The notes under the pieces were generated by a model that was not told the DNA's origin, searched no databases, and saw only the letters and a program-made list of their open reading frames with translations. A program made the translations under genes and the position numbers. Shown piece after piece: positions 1-10,155 of a stretch of DNA of 64,000 bases. Source of the stretch: Prescottella defluvii (GTDB lineage Bacteria > Actinomycetota > Actinomycetes > Mycobacteriales > Mycobacteriaceae); contig CP121458.1 of NCBI GenBank assembly GCA_029690005.1, positions 3,534,001 through 3,598,000 on the forward strand, in the 5' to 3' direction. The number at the start of each line of letters is the position of its first letter. The stretch's first letter is position 1.

Positions 1-223
1 CCCGTGCGCTTCCGGCCCGCAGGACCTCCTCGGCGCGGTGTCGCGGCAGCTTGACGATCAGTCGGCGGTCATGGCCGAGGAAGGCGAAGATTTTGCCGGC
101 CACCCGCAGGCCCGGGCTCCGGAACATGGTTCCGAACTCGACATCGGGCTCGCGAAGGAACTCGGCGGTGAGATCGTCGAGCAGGGCCCGTGCCGGATCG
201 GAGCCCTCGGACGCTTCACCCAT
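1..223 (-). CDS. TfoX/Sxy N-terminal-domain protein (partial)
   Basis: The gene runs off the left edge, so only about 74 N-terminal residues are visible. Translation from the ATG at 223 gives MGEASEGSDPARALLDDL, then segments reading FGTMFRSPGLRVAGKIFAFL and RLIVKLPRHRAEEVL. This matches the TfoX N-terminal fold, whose members carry a 'mFG..gl..ngkiFa....' core and a 'lvvKlp' strand. Actinobacterial members are small proteins of unknown role, not proven competence factors. The ATG is preceded on the minus strand by a GGGAGGGAACC-type purine-rich stretch that fits a ribosome binding site. Confidence 0.6.
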   Translation of the reverse strand, partial: MGEASEGSDPARALLDDLTAEFLREPDVEFGTMFRSPGLRVAGKIFAFLGHDRRLIVKLPRHRAEEVLRAGSAR

Positions 224-304
224 GGTTCCCTCCCGTGGGGCATGTCGGTGTTCTTCCTGGTCCGCGCACTGTGACCGTAGCGTTCGACGCGGGGCCGCGG
301 GGCT

Positions 305-625
305 TCACGTGGAGGGAATCACCCGGAACCACCCGCAACCATCGCCGCCCATGCCCGTCTGGAACTTCGTGACCATCGTTCCGGTCGGGTCCAGCACGGC
401 GAACTCGTCGAAGTCCACCACGTTCGTCATGGGGCAGCGCCACAGCGACGGGTCGGTCGAATCGGGGAGCGAGACAAGGATTCTCTGCACCTCGCCACCG
501 TCAGTGATCACCGACGCCGGCGCAGCGAGCTCCCCGGAGGCTACGTCCTCGATCGGCGCCTGCAGTCCAGCCGGGTCGCCCTCGTCGTTCCGGCGGTGCA
601 CGTAGTGGCAGCGGATCAGGGTCAC
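305..625 (-). CDS. hypothetical protein
   Basis: An uninterrupted 106-codon frame begins with GTG (V/M-TLIRCHYVHRRNDEGD) and ends in GCGWFRVIPST. I recognise no family. The composition is mixed and soluble, with several acidic stretches and no signal peptide or membrane segment. It is co-directional with the TfoX-like gene 80 bases downstream. The opposite strand here has only arginine- and serine-rich shadow frames, which supports this strand as coding. Confidence 0.45.
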   Translation of the reverse strand: MTLIRCHYVHRRNDEGDPAGLQAPIEDVASGELAAPASVITDGGEVQRILVSLPDSTDPSLWRCPMTNVVDFDEFAVLDPTGTMVTKFQTGMGGDGCGWFRVIPST

Positions 626-871
626 ACCCGACGCAGGCGGGTCCTGTTTGTACGAGGAGAAGGAATTTTTAGCGACGCTAAGCGGCGGCAGGCCGCCTAT
701 GTGGGGTTTTCGGGAATTCGGGCCCGTCGGATGGGCCGCGCGGCGGGGTCGGTTGTCCGTCCGGCGGAGGTGTGGATCACTATGACGAGGTACATATTCG
801 GCAGGCGGTCACGTCGACGGGACATTTCACCGACATCGGCGCGACAGCCCGCACGGCGGATGGAGCAATAC

Positions 872-1329
872 ATGGCGAGCGAGGCAGAGCACGCATTCGT
901 GCTGGGGAAGCGGACCCGGCCGAGGTCAACGCGTTCCTCAACAAGGGCTTCGGGGAGGCGCTCGGCCTCGAGTTCACCGATCTGACCCCGGATCGCGTCC
1001 GTGCACAGTGGAAGGTCACGCCCGCGCTCCACCAGCCGTGGGGAATCATGCACGGTGGCGTGCACTGCGCCGTGATCGAGTCGGTCGCCAGCATCGCCGG
1101 CGCGCTCTGGCTCGGCGACCGCGGTCATGTCGTCGGCGTCAACAACAACACCGACTTCCTCCGCGCCACCCGCGACGGCATCCTGTTCGCGGAGGCCACC
1201 CCGGTGCATCGGGGGCGCACCCAGCAGCTGTGGCTCGTGACGATCACCGACGAGCAGGATCGGGTCGTCGCCCGCGGGCAGGTCCGCCTGCAGAACATCA
1301 CCGAGACGGCCGCGCTCGGCAACAAGTAG
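872..1329 (+). CDS. PaaI-family hotdog-fold thioesterase
   Basis: A hotdog-fold acyl-CoA thioesterase of the PaaI/YdiI type. The core shows the expected pattern: a helix NAFLNKGFGEALGLEF, then the active-site helix with HQPWGIMHGGVHCAVIES (the HGG segment and a following Glu), then VGVNNNTDFLRA and RGRTQQLW. Two starts are possible. The frame entered upstream reads poorly. MASEAEHAFVLG starting at 872 is natural and joins EADPAEVNAFLNKG if one G is missing from the GGGG run at 904-907. I therefore place the start at 872 with a probable indel. Usual length is about 140-150 residues, and this gives about 152. Substrate unknown. Confidence 0.7.
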
Positions 1330-1714
1330 TCATCCGGCGGTGGGATTCGATCCCTCCGCTCCCAGCCGGTGGTCGAGGACGCCGATCGACGACCTCGACC
1401 GCCGGCTGTGTCGTGTAGCGATCGGGGACCGTATCCGTCGCCTTCGCGTCGCTCGTCGACATCGTGCAGTTTCCGCTTCGACGTGCCCGAATCCGTTGTG
1501 CCCGTGGGGTGCCGCCGTCGCGGTTCCGGGAAGGCGACCCCGGATCCGTCGGTAATACAACCATTAGCAATCGTCATAATTACGCGGAGGTTCATCAAGT
1601 AGCGTCAAACACCCCGGCGGCGGTCGCCGGCGATTCCGCCGGCGTGGACGCCATGCGCGCGTATCCCGGCCGCGCCGGTTCTGCATCCAGATACAACGGA
1701 GGTGTGTTTTCGCT
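1330..1714. other. intergenic region, 385 bases
   Basis: No frame here has convincing coding character. The last 15 bases before the next gene contain GGAGGTG, a good ribosome binding site for the ATG at 1715. A promoter for the lyase gene should lie here, but I see no specific operator. Confidence 0.5.
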
Positions 1715-3262
1715 ATGACGACCCATGCTCAGGACATCACCGAGGTCAAGCTCGGAGATCAACCCATTTCGATCGACGAGTTCGTCGCGGTCGCCCGCTT
1801 CGGTGCCAGGGTCGAGTTCACCCCCGCCTACGTCGAACGTGTCCGTCGATCACGCAAGCTGATCGAGCGGTTTCTGTCGGAGAACCGCCTGATCTACGGG
1901 GTCACAACAGGATTCGGCGACAACGTTACGGAGGTCATCTCTCCGGAGAACGCCGAGAAGTTGCAGCGCAACATCGTGCTCTCGCACGCCGTCTCGGTCG
2001 GCGAACCGCTCACCGAGGAAGTGGTCCGGGCGACCCAGCTGATGATGCTCGAGGGCCTGGGGCAGGGGTACTCGGGAACGAGCCTGGAGGTCCTCGGACT
2101 GGTTCGCGATCTCCTCAACCACCGGATCACGCCCCATGTGCCCGGCGAAGGTTCGGTCGGTTACCTCGGACCGGAGGCGCACATGGCGATGCCCCTCCTC
2201 GGTGAGGGTCGTGTCTATGTCGACGGTGAACTCGTCTCCGCGCGTGCAGCATTGGCGAATCACGGGCTCGAGCCGGTCACCCTGGGCTGCAAGGAGGGGC
2301 TGACCCTCCTGAACGGCACGCACACAGGTCACCGCGATCGCCGTCCTGCTCGCGTACGACGCGGTGCGCGCCGCCACCGTCGCCGACATCGTGGCCGCGG
2401 TCGCAGTGGAGGCACTCAAGGGGACGATCAAGGCTTTCGACCCGCGGTTGCAGGCGATGAAGAAGCACCCAGAGCAGGCGTCGGTGGCCAAGAACGTCTG
2501 CCGGATCCTCGACGGCAGCGAGATCGTCGAGCGGTACCGCGACTACCGCGTGCAGGACACGTACAGCCTGCGCGGGATCCCCCAGATCCACGGTGGCGCC
2601 AAGCGGGCGATCAAGAACGCGTGGCAGATCATCGAGGACGAACTGCACTCGGTCGGCGACAATCCGGTCATCTTCCCCGAGGGTGACGACGGAGTCGCGC
2701 TGATGGGGGCGAACTTCGACAGCACATTCGTCGGTCTCCAGGCCGATTTCCTGGCGAGTGCGATGACGGTTCTCGCGAAGGTCTCGGAACGGCGGACCGA
2801 CCGAATGGTCAACAGTGCCTTCAGTGAACTGCCGGCGTTCCTGGCACCGAATCCGGGGCTCAACAACGGCTACATGATTCCGCAGTACACCGCCGCGGCG
2901 CTCTACATGGAGATGAAGGCCGCGAGCATATCTGCGTCGGTCGACTCGGTCCCCACCTCGGCGAACCAGGAGGATCCGGTCAGCAACGCCTACCTGGCCG
3001 TCACGAAGGCTTACCGGATGGTGGGCAAGCTGCGCTACGTCCTGGCGATCGAGTCGATGTGTGCCACGCAGGCGCACGATCTGCTCGGGACGAGAGCGGA
3101 TCGGAGGCCTCGGTCGCACTGCGCCGCGTCGTGCGTGAGGTGGTACCGACCGTGTCGGACGACCGTTTCTTCGGCGACGACATCGAAGCGATCGCGCGAC
3201 AGGTGTTCGACGGCACCGTCATCCGGTCCGTCGAGGAGGTGGTCGGCACGCTCGAGTTCTGA
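1715..3262 (+). CDS. ammonia-lyase-superfamily protein lacking the MIO (Ala-Ser-Gly) triad
   Basis: A homologue of histidine/phenylalanine/tyrosine ammonia-lyases. Superfamily landmarks in order are YGVTTGFG (the catalytic-Tyr loop), LQRNIVLSHAVSVGEPL, LLNGTH, VQDTYSLRGIPQ, DNPVIF, SERRTDRM and VDSVPTSANQEDPVS (with the C-terminal active-site Glu). The cofactor loop, normally GSVGASGDLAPLAHMA, reads GSVGYLGPEAHMA. The three residues that cyclise to the MIO electrophile are missing in frame, which indels of one base cannot explain. Reading phase changes near 2325 (in NGTH..TAIAVLLAY) and near 3090, both probable sequence errors, and the full product is about 515 residues. From memory, MIO-independent members such as ergothionase eliminate a better leaving group (trimethylamine). 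The substrate here is unknown. Start chosen at 1715 behind GGAGG. Confidence 0.75.
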
Positions 3263-3286
3263 CGACACGACGCGAGTTCCGACGAG

Positions 3287-3330
3287 ACGACGTTCGGGTG
3301 GTCCACACGGGTGGGCCACCCGAACGTCGT
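3287..3330. terminator. bidirectional hairpin terminator
   Basis: A perfect 15-base-pair inverted repeat (ACGACGTTCGGGTGG at 3287-3301, its complement at 3316-3330) extends inward with a G-T wobble to a 6-base loop, and TTTC follows. It lies between the convergent lyase and LysR genes and should end transcription from both sides. Confidence 0.8.
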
Positions 3331-3331
3331 T

Positions 3332-4301
3332 TCAGCCTTCGCCCGTGACCCGGCGGGTCTCGTCGGGGAGAGCGTGGCGCGCATGTTGATCTCCTCGTCG
3401 CGCGCGGCGGCGTGGGCGAGGTCGATGAAGGCGTGGACCGCCGGGATCTGGTACCGGTCCCGGTGCCACGCGACCCCGATCACCCGGCGATCGGCACCGG
3501 CGATCTGGAGGACGCGGATGCCCTGACGGTGAGGATCGACGGAAAGCCAGGGGATCACGGCTGCCCCGACGCCTTCCGCTGCGAGACCGAGAATCACCGC
3601 GTTGTCGTTGGATCGGAACACGATCTGCTCCCGTAGCGCGGGGCGCCGGAGCCGATTCTCGACGAGGTGAGCCTCGGGGATCTGCCCGTAGCTGATGAGC
3701 GGGGTGCCCTTCGAGTTCGTCGAGTGTCACGTGGGTGCCGTGCCGGGTCAGCGGGGAATCCGCGCGCACGACCACGACGTAGGGGTCCTCGAGCAGTTCC
3801 TCCGAGTCGAACGGTCCGGCGGGTAGCGGCGCGACCATGAAGGTCAGGTCCAGCTCGCCGCGCTCGACCTGTCGCAGCAGTTCGCCGTCGTCTTCGTTCT
3901 CGACCAGTCGGACGGCGACGTCGGGATACTGGTGGAGAACTGTCGCATGACCGGCGGCAGGATCCGCACTCCGACGCTCTGATAGCAGCCGACGCGCAGG
4001 GTGCCGGCGGTGCCCTTGTCCAGGGAGTCGAGGTCGGCGGCCGCGCTCGACAACCGCGCCACGATCGCTTCGGCATGTCGCAGCAGGACCTGGCCGGCGC
4101 CGGTGAGCGAGACCGGCCGCGGTCCGCCGGGCCGCTCCACCAGTTGATGCCCGATGCTCCGTTCGAGGCGCGCGATCTGCTGGCTGACCGCCGACTGCGT
4201 GTATCCGAGGCGCTCCGCGGCCCGGCTGAAAGATCCTTCCCGGTGCACCGCGATCAAGGCCGACAGGTAGCGCAGCTCGATGGTGCTGAGATCCCTTTCA
4301 C
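3332..4301 (-). CDS. LysR-family transcriptional regulator
   Basis: The N-terminal winged helix-turn-helix is clear: ELRYLSALIAVHREGSFSRA, AERLGYTQSAVSQQIARLE, SLTGAGQVLLRHAEAIVARL. The effector domain follows as GTLRVGCYQSVGVRILPPV, then DPYVVVVRADSPLTRHG, then NDNAVILGLAAEGVGAAVIPW. These pieces sit in three frames, so at least three single-base indels are likely (about 3620, 3840 and 3940). A fourth near 4295 would link a GTG start at 4301 (V-K-G-D-L-S-T-I-E-L-R) to the helix-turn-helix. The product would be about 320 residues, normal for the family. It is divergent from the oxygenase gene and converges on the lyase, so it probably regulates the cluster and itself. Confidence 0.8.
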
Positions 4302-4455
4302 GGGCTCAGCGTAGAGTAGTCCTACTGGATATCAGTGCAAACATGAATTGTCCTAATGTGATGCGGCTGACAGTCTCGTGTCACCGCCTCGTGCATCACA
4401 TTTCTTCCCCGGGCAGGGGCGGTATTCCCCAATCCGAATCCGTCCAGGAGGAACC
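4302..4455. promoter_or_regulatory. divergent promoter region of LysR and oxygenase genes
   Basis: A 154-base divergent intergenic region, lower in G+C than its surroundings, holding an imperfect palindrome around AGTAGTCCTACT (about 4315-4326) and the segment ATGAATTGTCCTAATGTGAT. LysR proteins typically bind T-N11-A palindromes in such regions. The ribosome binding site AGGAGGAACC sits directly before the oxygenase ATG. Confidence 0.45.
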
Positions 4456-5268
4456 ATGTCCCAGGCAACTGTCACCGGCTACGCGGACGTCGTCGACCTG
4501 CAGCGTTACCCGATCGACGACCTCGACAGCGAGCGGGGCCGCGCGCTCGTCGCCGTGTGTCGCGACGAGCTTCGCCGCGCCGGCGTCTGCCAGCTCCCGG
4601 GGTTCGTCGTCCGCGACGCGGTCGACCGGCTGGTGGCCCAGACGACGGAGCTTGCACCGCAGGCATTTCGCACGGACAACACCCACACCGTCTACTTCGA
4701 ACCCACCGACGATTCGGTCCCGGCCGGGCACCCGCGGAGGGCGCAGCAGCGGTCGGCGAAGCAGACGATCGCCTGCGACCAGATCCCGGTGGATTCGCCG
4801 ATCCGCCGCCTCTACGCGTCGGACGACCTGACGCGCTTCATCGCCGCGGTTCTCGGTAAGGACGAGTTGCACCGCAGCGCCGACCCGCTCGACGCGGTGA
4901 TGATCGCGCTGTTCGACGACGGTGACGAGTTGGGCTGGCACTTCGATCGGAGCGAGTTCGCCGTCACCGTCATGTACCAGGACGCGACCGAGGGCGGGCA
5001 CTTCGACTACTACCCGGCGCTGCGGTCCGACGAGGACGAGAACTATGACGGCATCGAGCGGGTCCTCGATGGCGACTCCGACGGGGTCATCCGCCTCGCC
5101 AGCGGTCCCGGCACGCTGGCGATCTTCCACGGCCGGTGCGCGCTCCACCGCGTCAGCCCGACGGTCGGGCCGCGCCCGCGGATCAACTCGGTGCTCACCT
5201 ACGGGGAACGCCCCGACATGCGGCTCAACGAGCTGACCCAGGACCTCTTCTACGGGCGCACCCGGTAG
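4456..5268 (+). CDS. Fe(II)/2-oxoglutarate-dependent oxygenase, ArpA or HalD/BesD-like
   Basis: An intact 270-residue frame starts at the ATG after CCAGGAGGAACC. The non-haem iron site is visible as GWHFDRSEFAVTVMYQD (His-x-Asp near residue 160), the distal His in IFHGRCALHRVSP, and a following Arg in GPRPRINSVLTYG that would bind 2-oxoglutarate. The fold-specific text (RRAGVCQLPGFV, NTHTVYFEP, EGGHFDYYPALR) resembles ArpA proteins and the HalD/BesD group. HalD/BesD chlorinases have Gly in place of the iron-binding Asp. Here Asp is present, so hydroxylation or desaturation of a free amino acid or derivative is more likely than halogenation. It is 51 bases upstream of an MFS gene, probably in the same operon. 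Confidence 0.7.
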   Translation: MSQATVTGYADVVDLQRYPIDDLDSERGRALVAVCRDELRRAGVCQLPGFVVRDAVDRLVAQTTELAPQAFRTDNTHTVYFEPTDDSVPAGHPRRAQQRSAKQTIACDQIPVDSPIRRLYASDDLTRFIAAVLGKDELHRSADPLDAVMIALFDDGDELGWHFDRSEFAVTVMYQDATEGGHFDYYPALRSDEDENYDGIERVLDGDSDGVIRLASGPGTLAIFHGRCALHRVSPTVGPRPRINSVLTYGERPDMRLNELTQDLFYGRTR

Positions 5269-5319
5269 CGACACCCGTCACGACCTCCCCCTGGATCGAC
5301 CTGAACGGAGCCATCGGTC

Positions 5320-6680
5320 ATGCACGTCACCAGCCTGAAACCCACCCGTGTCGGTGCCACAGCGACCAGTGGCGAGTCCCCACCGGACTACGACAACGCG
5401 CCGCTGAACAGATTCCACGTCAAGATCACGGCACTGACCTTCGGCGCGAACTTCTCCGACGGTTACGCGCTCGGCAGCATCGGCATCGCGCTGACCGCCA
5501 TCGCCCCGCAGATGGCCCTCGGCCCCGTCTGGCAGGGCGTGCTGGGTGCGTCGATGCTGATAGGCATCTTCTTCGGCAGCATCATCCTCGGCTGGCTCGG
5601 CGACAAGTTCGGCCGCAAGCGGGTCTATCTGCTCGACTTCGTCCTGATCACGATCGCTTCACTCGCCCAGTTCTTCGTCGACGGGCCCGTGATGCTGCTG
5701 ATCCTGCGATTGCTGATCGGATTCGGGGTCGGTGCGGACTACGCGCTGGGCCCGACGTTGGTGGCCGAGTTCGTGCCCCGCCGCTACCGGGGAGCGCTGC
5801 TCGCGTCGCTGACGGTGATGTGGACGGTGGGATACGTGGTCGCCTACTTCGTGGGTAGCTACCTGGTGCAGACCTCCGAAGATTCCTGGCGGTGGCTGCT
5901 CGCGAGCGGGGCGCTACCGGCCCTGCTCGTCCTCGTGCTGCGGATCGGAACTCCCGAATCCCCGCGTTGGCTCATCAGCAAGGGGCGGCTCGACGAAGCC
6001 CGCGAGATCTCCAGGACCTACCTCGACGGGCAATTGGACGTCGACCGGATCGCCGGCGAGCAGCCACCGGCGAGCGCGCGCTACCGGGACTTCTTCGGGC
6101 GAAAGTATCGGCGGCGCACCGCATTCGGCATGATGTTCTTCAACTGTCAGGTGATCCCGTACTTCGCGATCTACACGTTCCTGCCGATCCTGATGGTCAA
6201 GATCGGGCTCGGCGACCGTGAGTTCTTCGGCGGAGCGGTCCTCAATCTGTTCCTCCTTGCCGGTGGTATCGCGGGGTTGTGGTTCGTCGCGAAGATGTCG
6301 CGTCGTGGACTGCTCATCTGGTCGTTCTGGATCATGGCCGTCGCCCTGGCGATCGTGGCGCTCGGCCCGAACGGCCCGCTGCCGCTCGTCCTCGGCGCCT
6401 TCATCGTCTTCACTTTCGTGATGTCGGGCGCATCGAACCTCGAACAGGTCTATCCGCCGGAGCTGTTTCCCACCGAGCTGCGGGGATCCGGGTGGGATTG
6501 CTCAACGGCGCGAGCAGGATCGGATCCGCGGCGGGCACGTTCCTGCTGCCGATCGCACTGTCGGCGTTCGGGCTCACCGCATCGATGCTCGGATTGGTGG
6601 CCGTGCTGCTGATCGGGGCGGTGACCTCGGCGGCGATGGCGCCCGAAACCTCGCACCTCGCCCTCGAAGACTGCGTCTGA
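5320..6680 (+). CDS. MFS transporter (metabolite:H+ symporter type)
   Basis: A major facilitator with about 12 membrane segments and about 453 residues. The cytoplasmic loop signature GWLGDKFGRKRVYLLDF lies between segments 2 and 3, and ESPRWLISKGRLDEAREI leads into the central loop, as in sugar-porter and metabolite symporter families. Phase changes near 6497 in a GGG run: the C-terminal part continues as VGLLNGASRIGSAAGTFLLP to LALEDCV. It follows the oxygenase at short distance and probably imports the substrate of the lyase/oxygenase pair. Exact substrate unknown. Confidence 0.8.
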
Positions 6681-6702
6681 ACCACCAAGCGACTACGAAA
6701 CG

Positions 6703-6739
6703 CGGATCCCCGCCCGGGCCGACATCGGGCGGGGATCCG
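6703..6739. terminator. bidirectional hairpin terminator
   Basis: A perfect 14-base-pair stem (CGGATCCCCGCCCG at 6703-6716, its complement at 6726-6739) with a 9-base loop, sitting between the convergent MFS and NADH dehydrogenase genes. No long T-run follows, as is common in high-GC actinobacteria. Confidence 0.75.
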
Positions 6740-6762
6740 TCGTGCTGTACCGAAGGCTGTCC

Positions 6763-8133
6763 TCAGCCGGCCTCGCGTGATTCGGCGGCGCGGCGCGCTC
6801 GACTCTGCTCCTGCAGTACGTCGATCGCGTTGCGCGCGAACACCTGCTGCTCGGTCGACGCCATCTGCGCGCGGCCGCGGCCGAGGAACGAGACCGTCCA
6901 CGAGATCACCGTCGACAGCCGGCTCCGGAACCCGATCAGGTACATCAGGTGGATGACGAGCCGCATGATCCAGCCGATGAACCCGCTGATCTCGAGCTTG
7001 CCGACCTTCGCGACGGCGCTGTGCCGGGAGATCGTCGCCATCGACCCCTTGTCGAAGTACTTGAACGGCTCCCGGTCCTCGGGCCGCGCGCCGTCGAGCC
7101 CTGCGCGGATCTCCTTGGCCGCGTACTTGCCGCCCTGCATCGCCACCTGCGCCAGGCCGGGCAACCTGTCAGCGACATCATGTCGCCGATGACGAACACG
7201 TTCGGGTAGCCCGGCAACGTCAGGTCCGGGTTCACGTGGACGCGGCCCGCCCGGTCGACCTCGGCGCCCGACTGGTCGCCCAACTGCCGCCCCAGCGGGC
7301 TGGCCTGCACGCCGGCCGACCACACCTTGCACTGTGCCTCGATCCGGGTCTCGGTGCCGTCCTGGTTCTTGACGACCAGACCGTTCACGTCGACGTTCGT
7401 GACCATCGCGTTCAGTTTGATCTCCACGCCGAGCTTCTCGAGCCGCTCGGCGGCCTTGCGGCTCAGCTTGCCGCCGTACACCGGCAAGACCGCCGGCGCG
7501 CCGTCGAGCAGGATCACCCGCGACTGACGCGGATCGATCCGCCGGAAGGCCCCCGCCAGGGTGCGGTGCGCGAGTTCGGCGATCTGACCGGCCATCTCGA
7601 CGCCGGTCGGCCCGGCACCGACCACGACGAAGGTGAGCAGCCGTCGGCGTTCCTCGGGATCGTCGGACAGCTCCGCCTGTTCGAACGCGCCGAGGATGCG
7701 GCCGCGCAGCTCCAGGGCGTCGTCGATCGTCTTCATCCCGGGCGCGAACTCGGCGAAGTGGTCGTTGCCGAAGTCAGGCTGCCCGGCGCCCGCGGCGACG
7801 ATCAGTGAATCGAACTCGGTGACCGTCTCGCGGTCGAGCAGCCGCGAGGTGACCTTGCCGGCCGCGAGGTCGATCGTCTCGACGTCACCGAGGAGCACCT
7901 CGACGTTCTCCTGCTTGCGGAGCACCATCCGGGTGGCCGGGCGATATCGCCCACCGACAGGATCCCGGTCGCCACCTGGTACAGCAGCGGCTGGAAGAGG
8001 TGATGCGTCGTCCGCGCGACCAGGGTGATGTCCACGGGCGCGCGTTTGAGCGCCTGCGTGGCGAAGAGCCACCGAACCCGGATCCGATGACCACGACGCG
8101 ATGGCGACGGGGTTGTGACGAGGGGTTGCTCAT
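6763..8133 (-). CDS. ndh: type II NADH dehydrogenase (NDH-2)
   Basis: A single-subunit, non-proton-pumping NADH:menaquinone oxidoreductase. The FAD-binding start HRVVVIGSGFGG, the second Rossmann motif LLTFVVVGAGPTGVEMAGQI and the second FAD motif YPNVFVIGDMM are all present. The C-terminal amphipathic region reads FIGWIMRLVIHLMYLIGFRSR, typical of membrane attachment. Expected text is split between frames, with changes near 8060, 7950 and 7170 (single-base indels), and the full product is about 457 residues. Start at ATG 8133 behind GAGGAG on the minus strand. Ndh is the main respiratory entry point for NADH in mycobacteria and rhodococci. Confidence 0.85.
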
Positions 8134-8289
8134 TGCGCGCTCCTCGAAGGTCGACGAATCGTCCTGACACTGTCACCGTAGCCGTCGGGCGGACGGTCGG
8201 CGCGACAACTCGGCCGCACCGGGCACGGAAACGGCTGCGGGCGGTCGGACCGTACCCACCGCCCGCAGCCGGTCGTCGGAACGTGACCG

Positions 8290-9792
8290 TCACGCCTCGG
8301 CGTACACGCTGCCGCGACGGATCAACAGGGTGAACCCGATCGTCAGCAGGCCCGCGACGATCATCAGCCCACCGATCATGTTGAGCCCCGGTCACCGTGG
8401 GGCCGGCCGCGGTGGCCGACGAGGCAAGCAGCATCGTCGCGATCGAGGTGCCGATGCCCTGGCCGCCGGTGCGCAGCACCGAGTTGGTGCCGGTCGCCTC
8501 GCTGGTGTTGTCCTCGGGCACGGCCTCGACGATGAGGTTCGGCAGCGCGGTGTACGCGAACGCGGTACCGATCGACACGGTGATGATCATCGCGACCATG
8601 CCGGCGACCGATTCGTGCAGCACCAGCATCATCGCGCTGCTGGCGACGAACAGCGCGGTGCCGAGGAGCATCGAGGCCCGCGATCCGACGGCGCGTGTGA
8701 TCCGGCCGCTGAGCGGCGTGCACACGAACCCGAACAACGAACCGACGAACGACAGCCAGCCGGCGTTCGTGGGGAGATGCCGAGGCCGAACGCGGACGTG
8801 GTCGGCGACTGCAGGATCATCGGAATGATCATCGTGCTGATGCCCATCGGGCCGACGGCGATGGCCAGCGTCGCGCACATCGTCAGCGCGACCTTGCGAT
8901 CGGTGAACAGGCGCACGTTGACGATCGGGTCGGTGACGCGCAGTTCCCACAGCACCCACAGCGCGAGCACGACCAGGCCGCCGACGATCAGGCCGAGCGT
9001 CTTGGCGTCGGTCCAGCCCCACGCACCGGACTTGTTGATGCCGAGCAGCACCGCCGCGATCGCCGGCGCGAATGCGATCGTGCCGACGTAGTCGACCTTC
9101 TGGGTGGTGCCGACGGCCGGACGCCACGGCAGCACGAACAGCACCAGCAGCAGAGCCATCACCGCGTACACGGCCGCGACGACGAAGATCATGTGCCAGC
9201 TCGCGTGGTCGAGCATGAATCCGGCCACGAGCAGCGACGCCGATCCGGCGGCGACCGCGGATCCCGAGATGATCGCGATCGCGACGGGAACCTTGGCGGC
9301 CGGCAGGTGCTCACGCGCCAGGCCGACGCACAGCGGCAGGATCGCGCCGGCGACGCCCTGGATGGCGCGGCCGACGATGATGCTGCCGATGCTGTCGCCG
9401 ATGGCGCTGACGAACGAGCCCAGCGCCGCGGCGGCGAGAAGGACGACGAGCACCCGCTCGCGCCCGTACATGTCACCGAGGCGACCGCACACCGCGGCGG
9501 AGGCGGCGGCGACCAGGAGGAAGGCCGTCACGGCCCAGCCGACCGTCGCGGCGTCGCTGTGGAACTCCCGGATGAACGTCGGGATGGCGCCGTACACCAT
9601 CGACGTCTCGAACGCGCTGATGATCTCGACCAACACGAGAACGGTGATGATCACCCACGCGGGGCGCTGACGGTTGTACCGACCACGCGCGGCGGCGGGG
9701 GCGCCGCGATCGTGGTGGGGGTGTCTGCGGTTGCTGTCACTGAAGTAGATGTCCAGACTCTTGACCGGCCCGGAATACGGGCGGTGGTGCAT
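8290..9792 (-). CDS. MFS drug exporter, DHA2/EmrB-QacA family
   Basis: A 14-segment exporter. Motif A appears as GRLGDMYGRERVLVV and motif C-like text as AVAAGSASLLVAGFMLDHASW. About 500 residues. Phase changes near 8790 (after SAFGLGISP) and near 8395 (before LNMIGGLMIVAG). The true C-terminus then reads IRRGSVYAEA with a stop at 8290. The start is uncertain: ATG 9792 gives MHHRPYSGPVKSLD, while a GTG within it (V-K-S-L-D) or later codons are possible before the first membrane segment WVIITVLVLVEIISAFETS. Substrate unknown, and no adjacent TetR regulator is seen. Confidence 0.8.
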
Positions 9793-10155
9793 GAATTCGA
9801 AGAATCGCGAGGTCGTCGCGCGTACGGGCCGTGAGCGGCCATGGGTGGGCGACACTGCTGTTCCGTGGGTCACAGTGTGGCAAGTCACTATCGCCGCACC
9901 GCGTGGCTGCGCACTCAGCGGGACTGCGCCGAGACGCACGCAACGACGGCGAACTGGGGAGATGGGGAAATGGCCTGGTGGCGGCGTTGCATCAGCAGCG
10001 GGCGGTTATGGCGTGACTCTCGCTGGCCGGGACACGAATCCGAGTTGCGGCTCGTCTGTGCATCGGCTCCGGCCGCGAACTCGGCGAAACAAACCACCGA
10101 CCAGTGTTCCAGCTGATCCGCGGCCACGGGCCGGAATCGTCGGAAATCTTCGCGG
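9793..10155. other. intergenic region, 363 bases
   Basis: No convincing coding frame. Short frames on both strands have random-looking composition. The promoter of the exporter gene should lie at its left end. No attachment-site-like repeat is visible although a recombinase gene is next. Confidence 0.4.

Noticed and set aside
772-871. Longer N-terminus for the thioesterase starting at 772
   Set aside because: The added residues have non-native composition, and the alternative start MASEAEHAF in the next phase joins the conserved core at a G-run.
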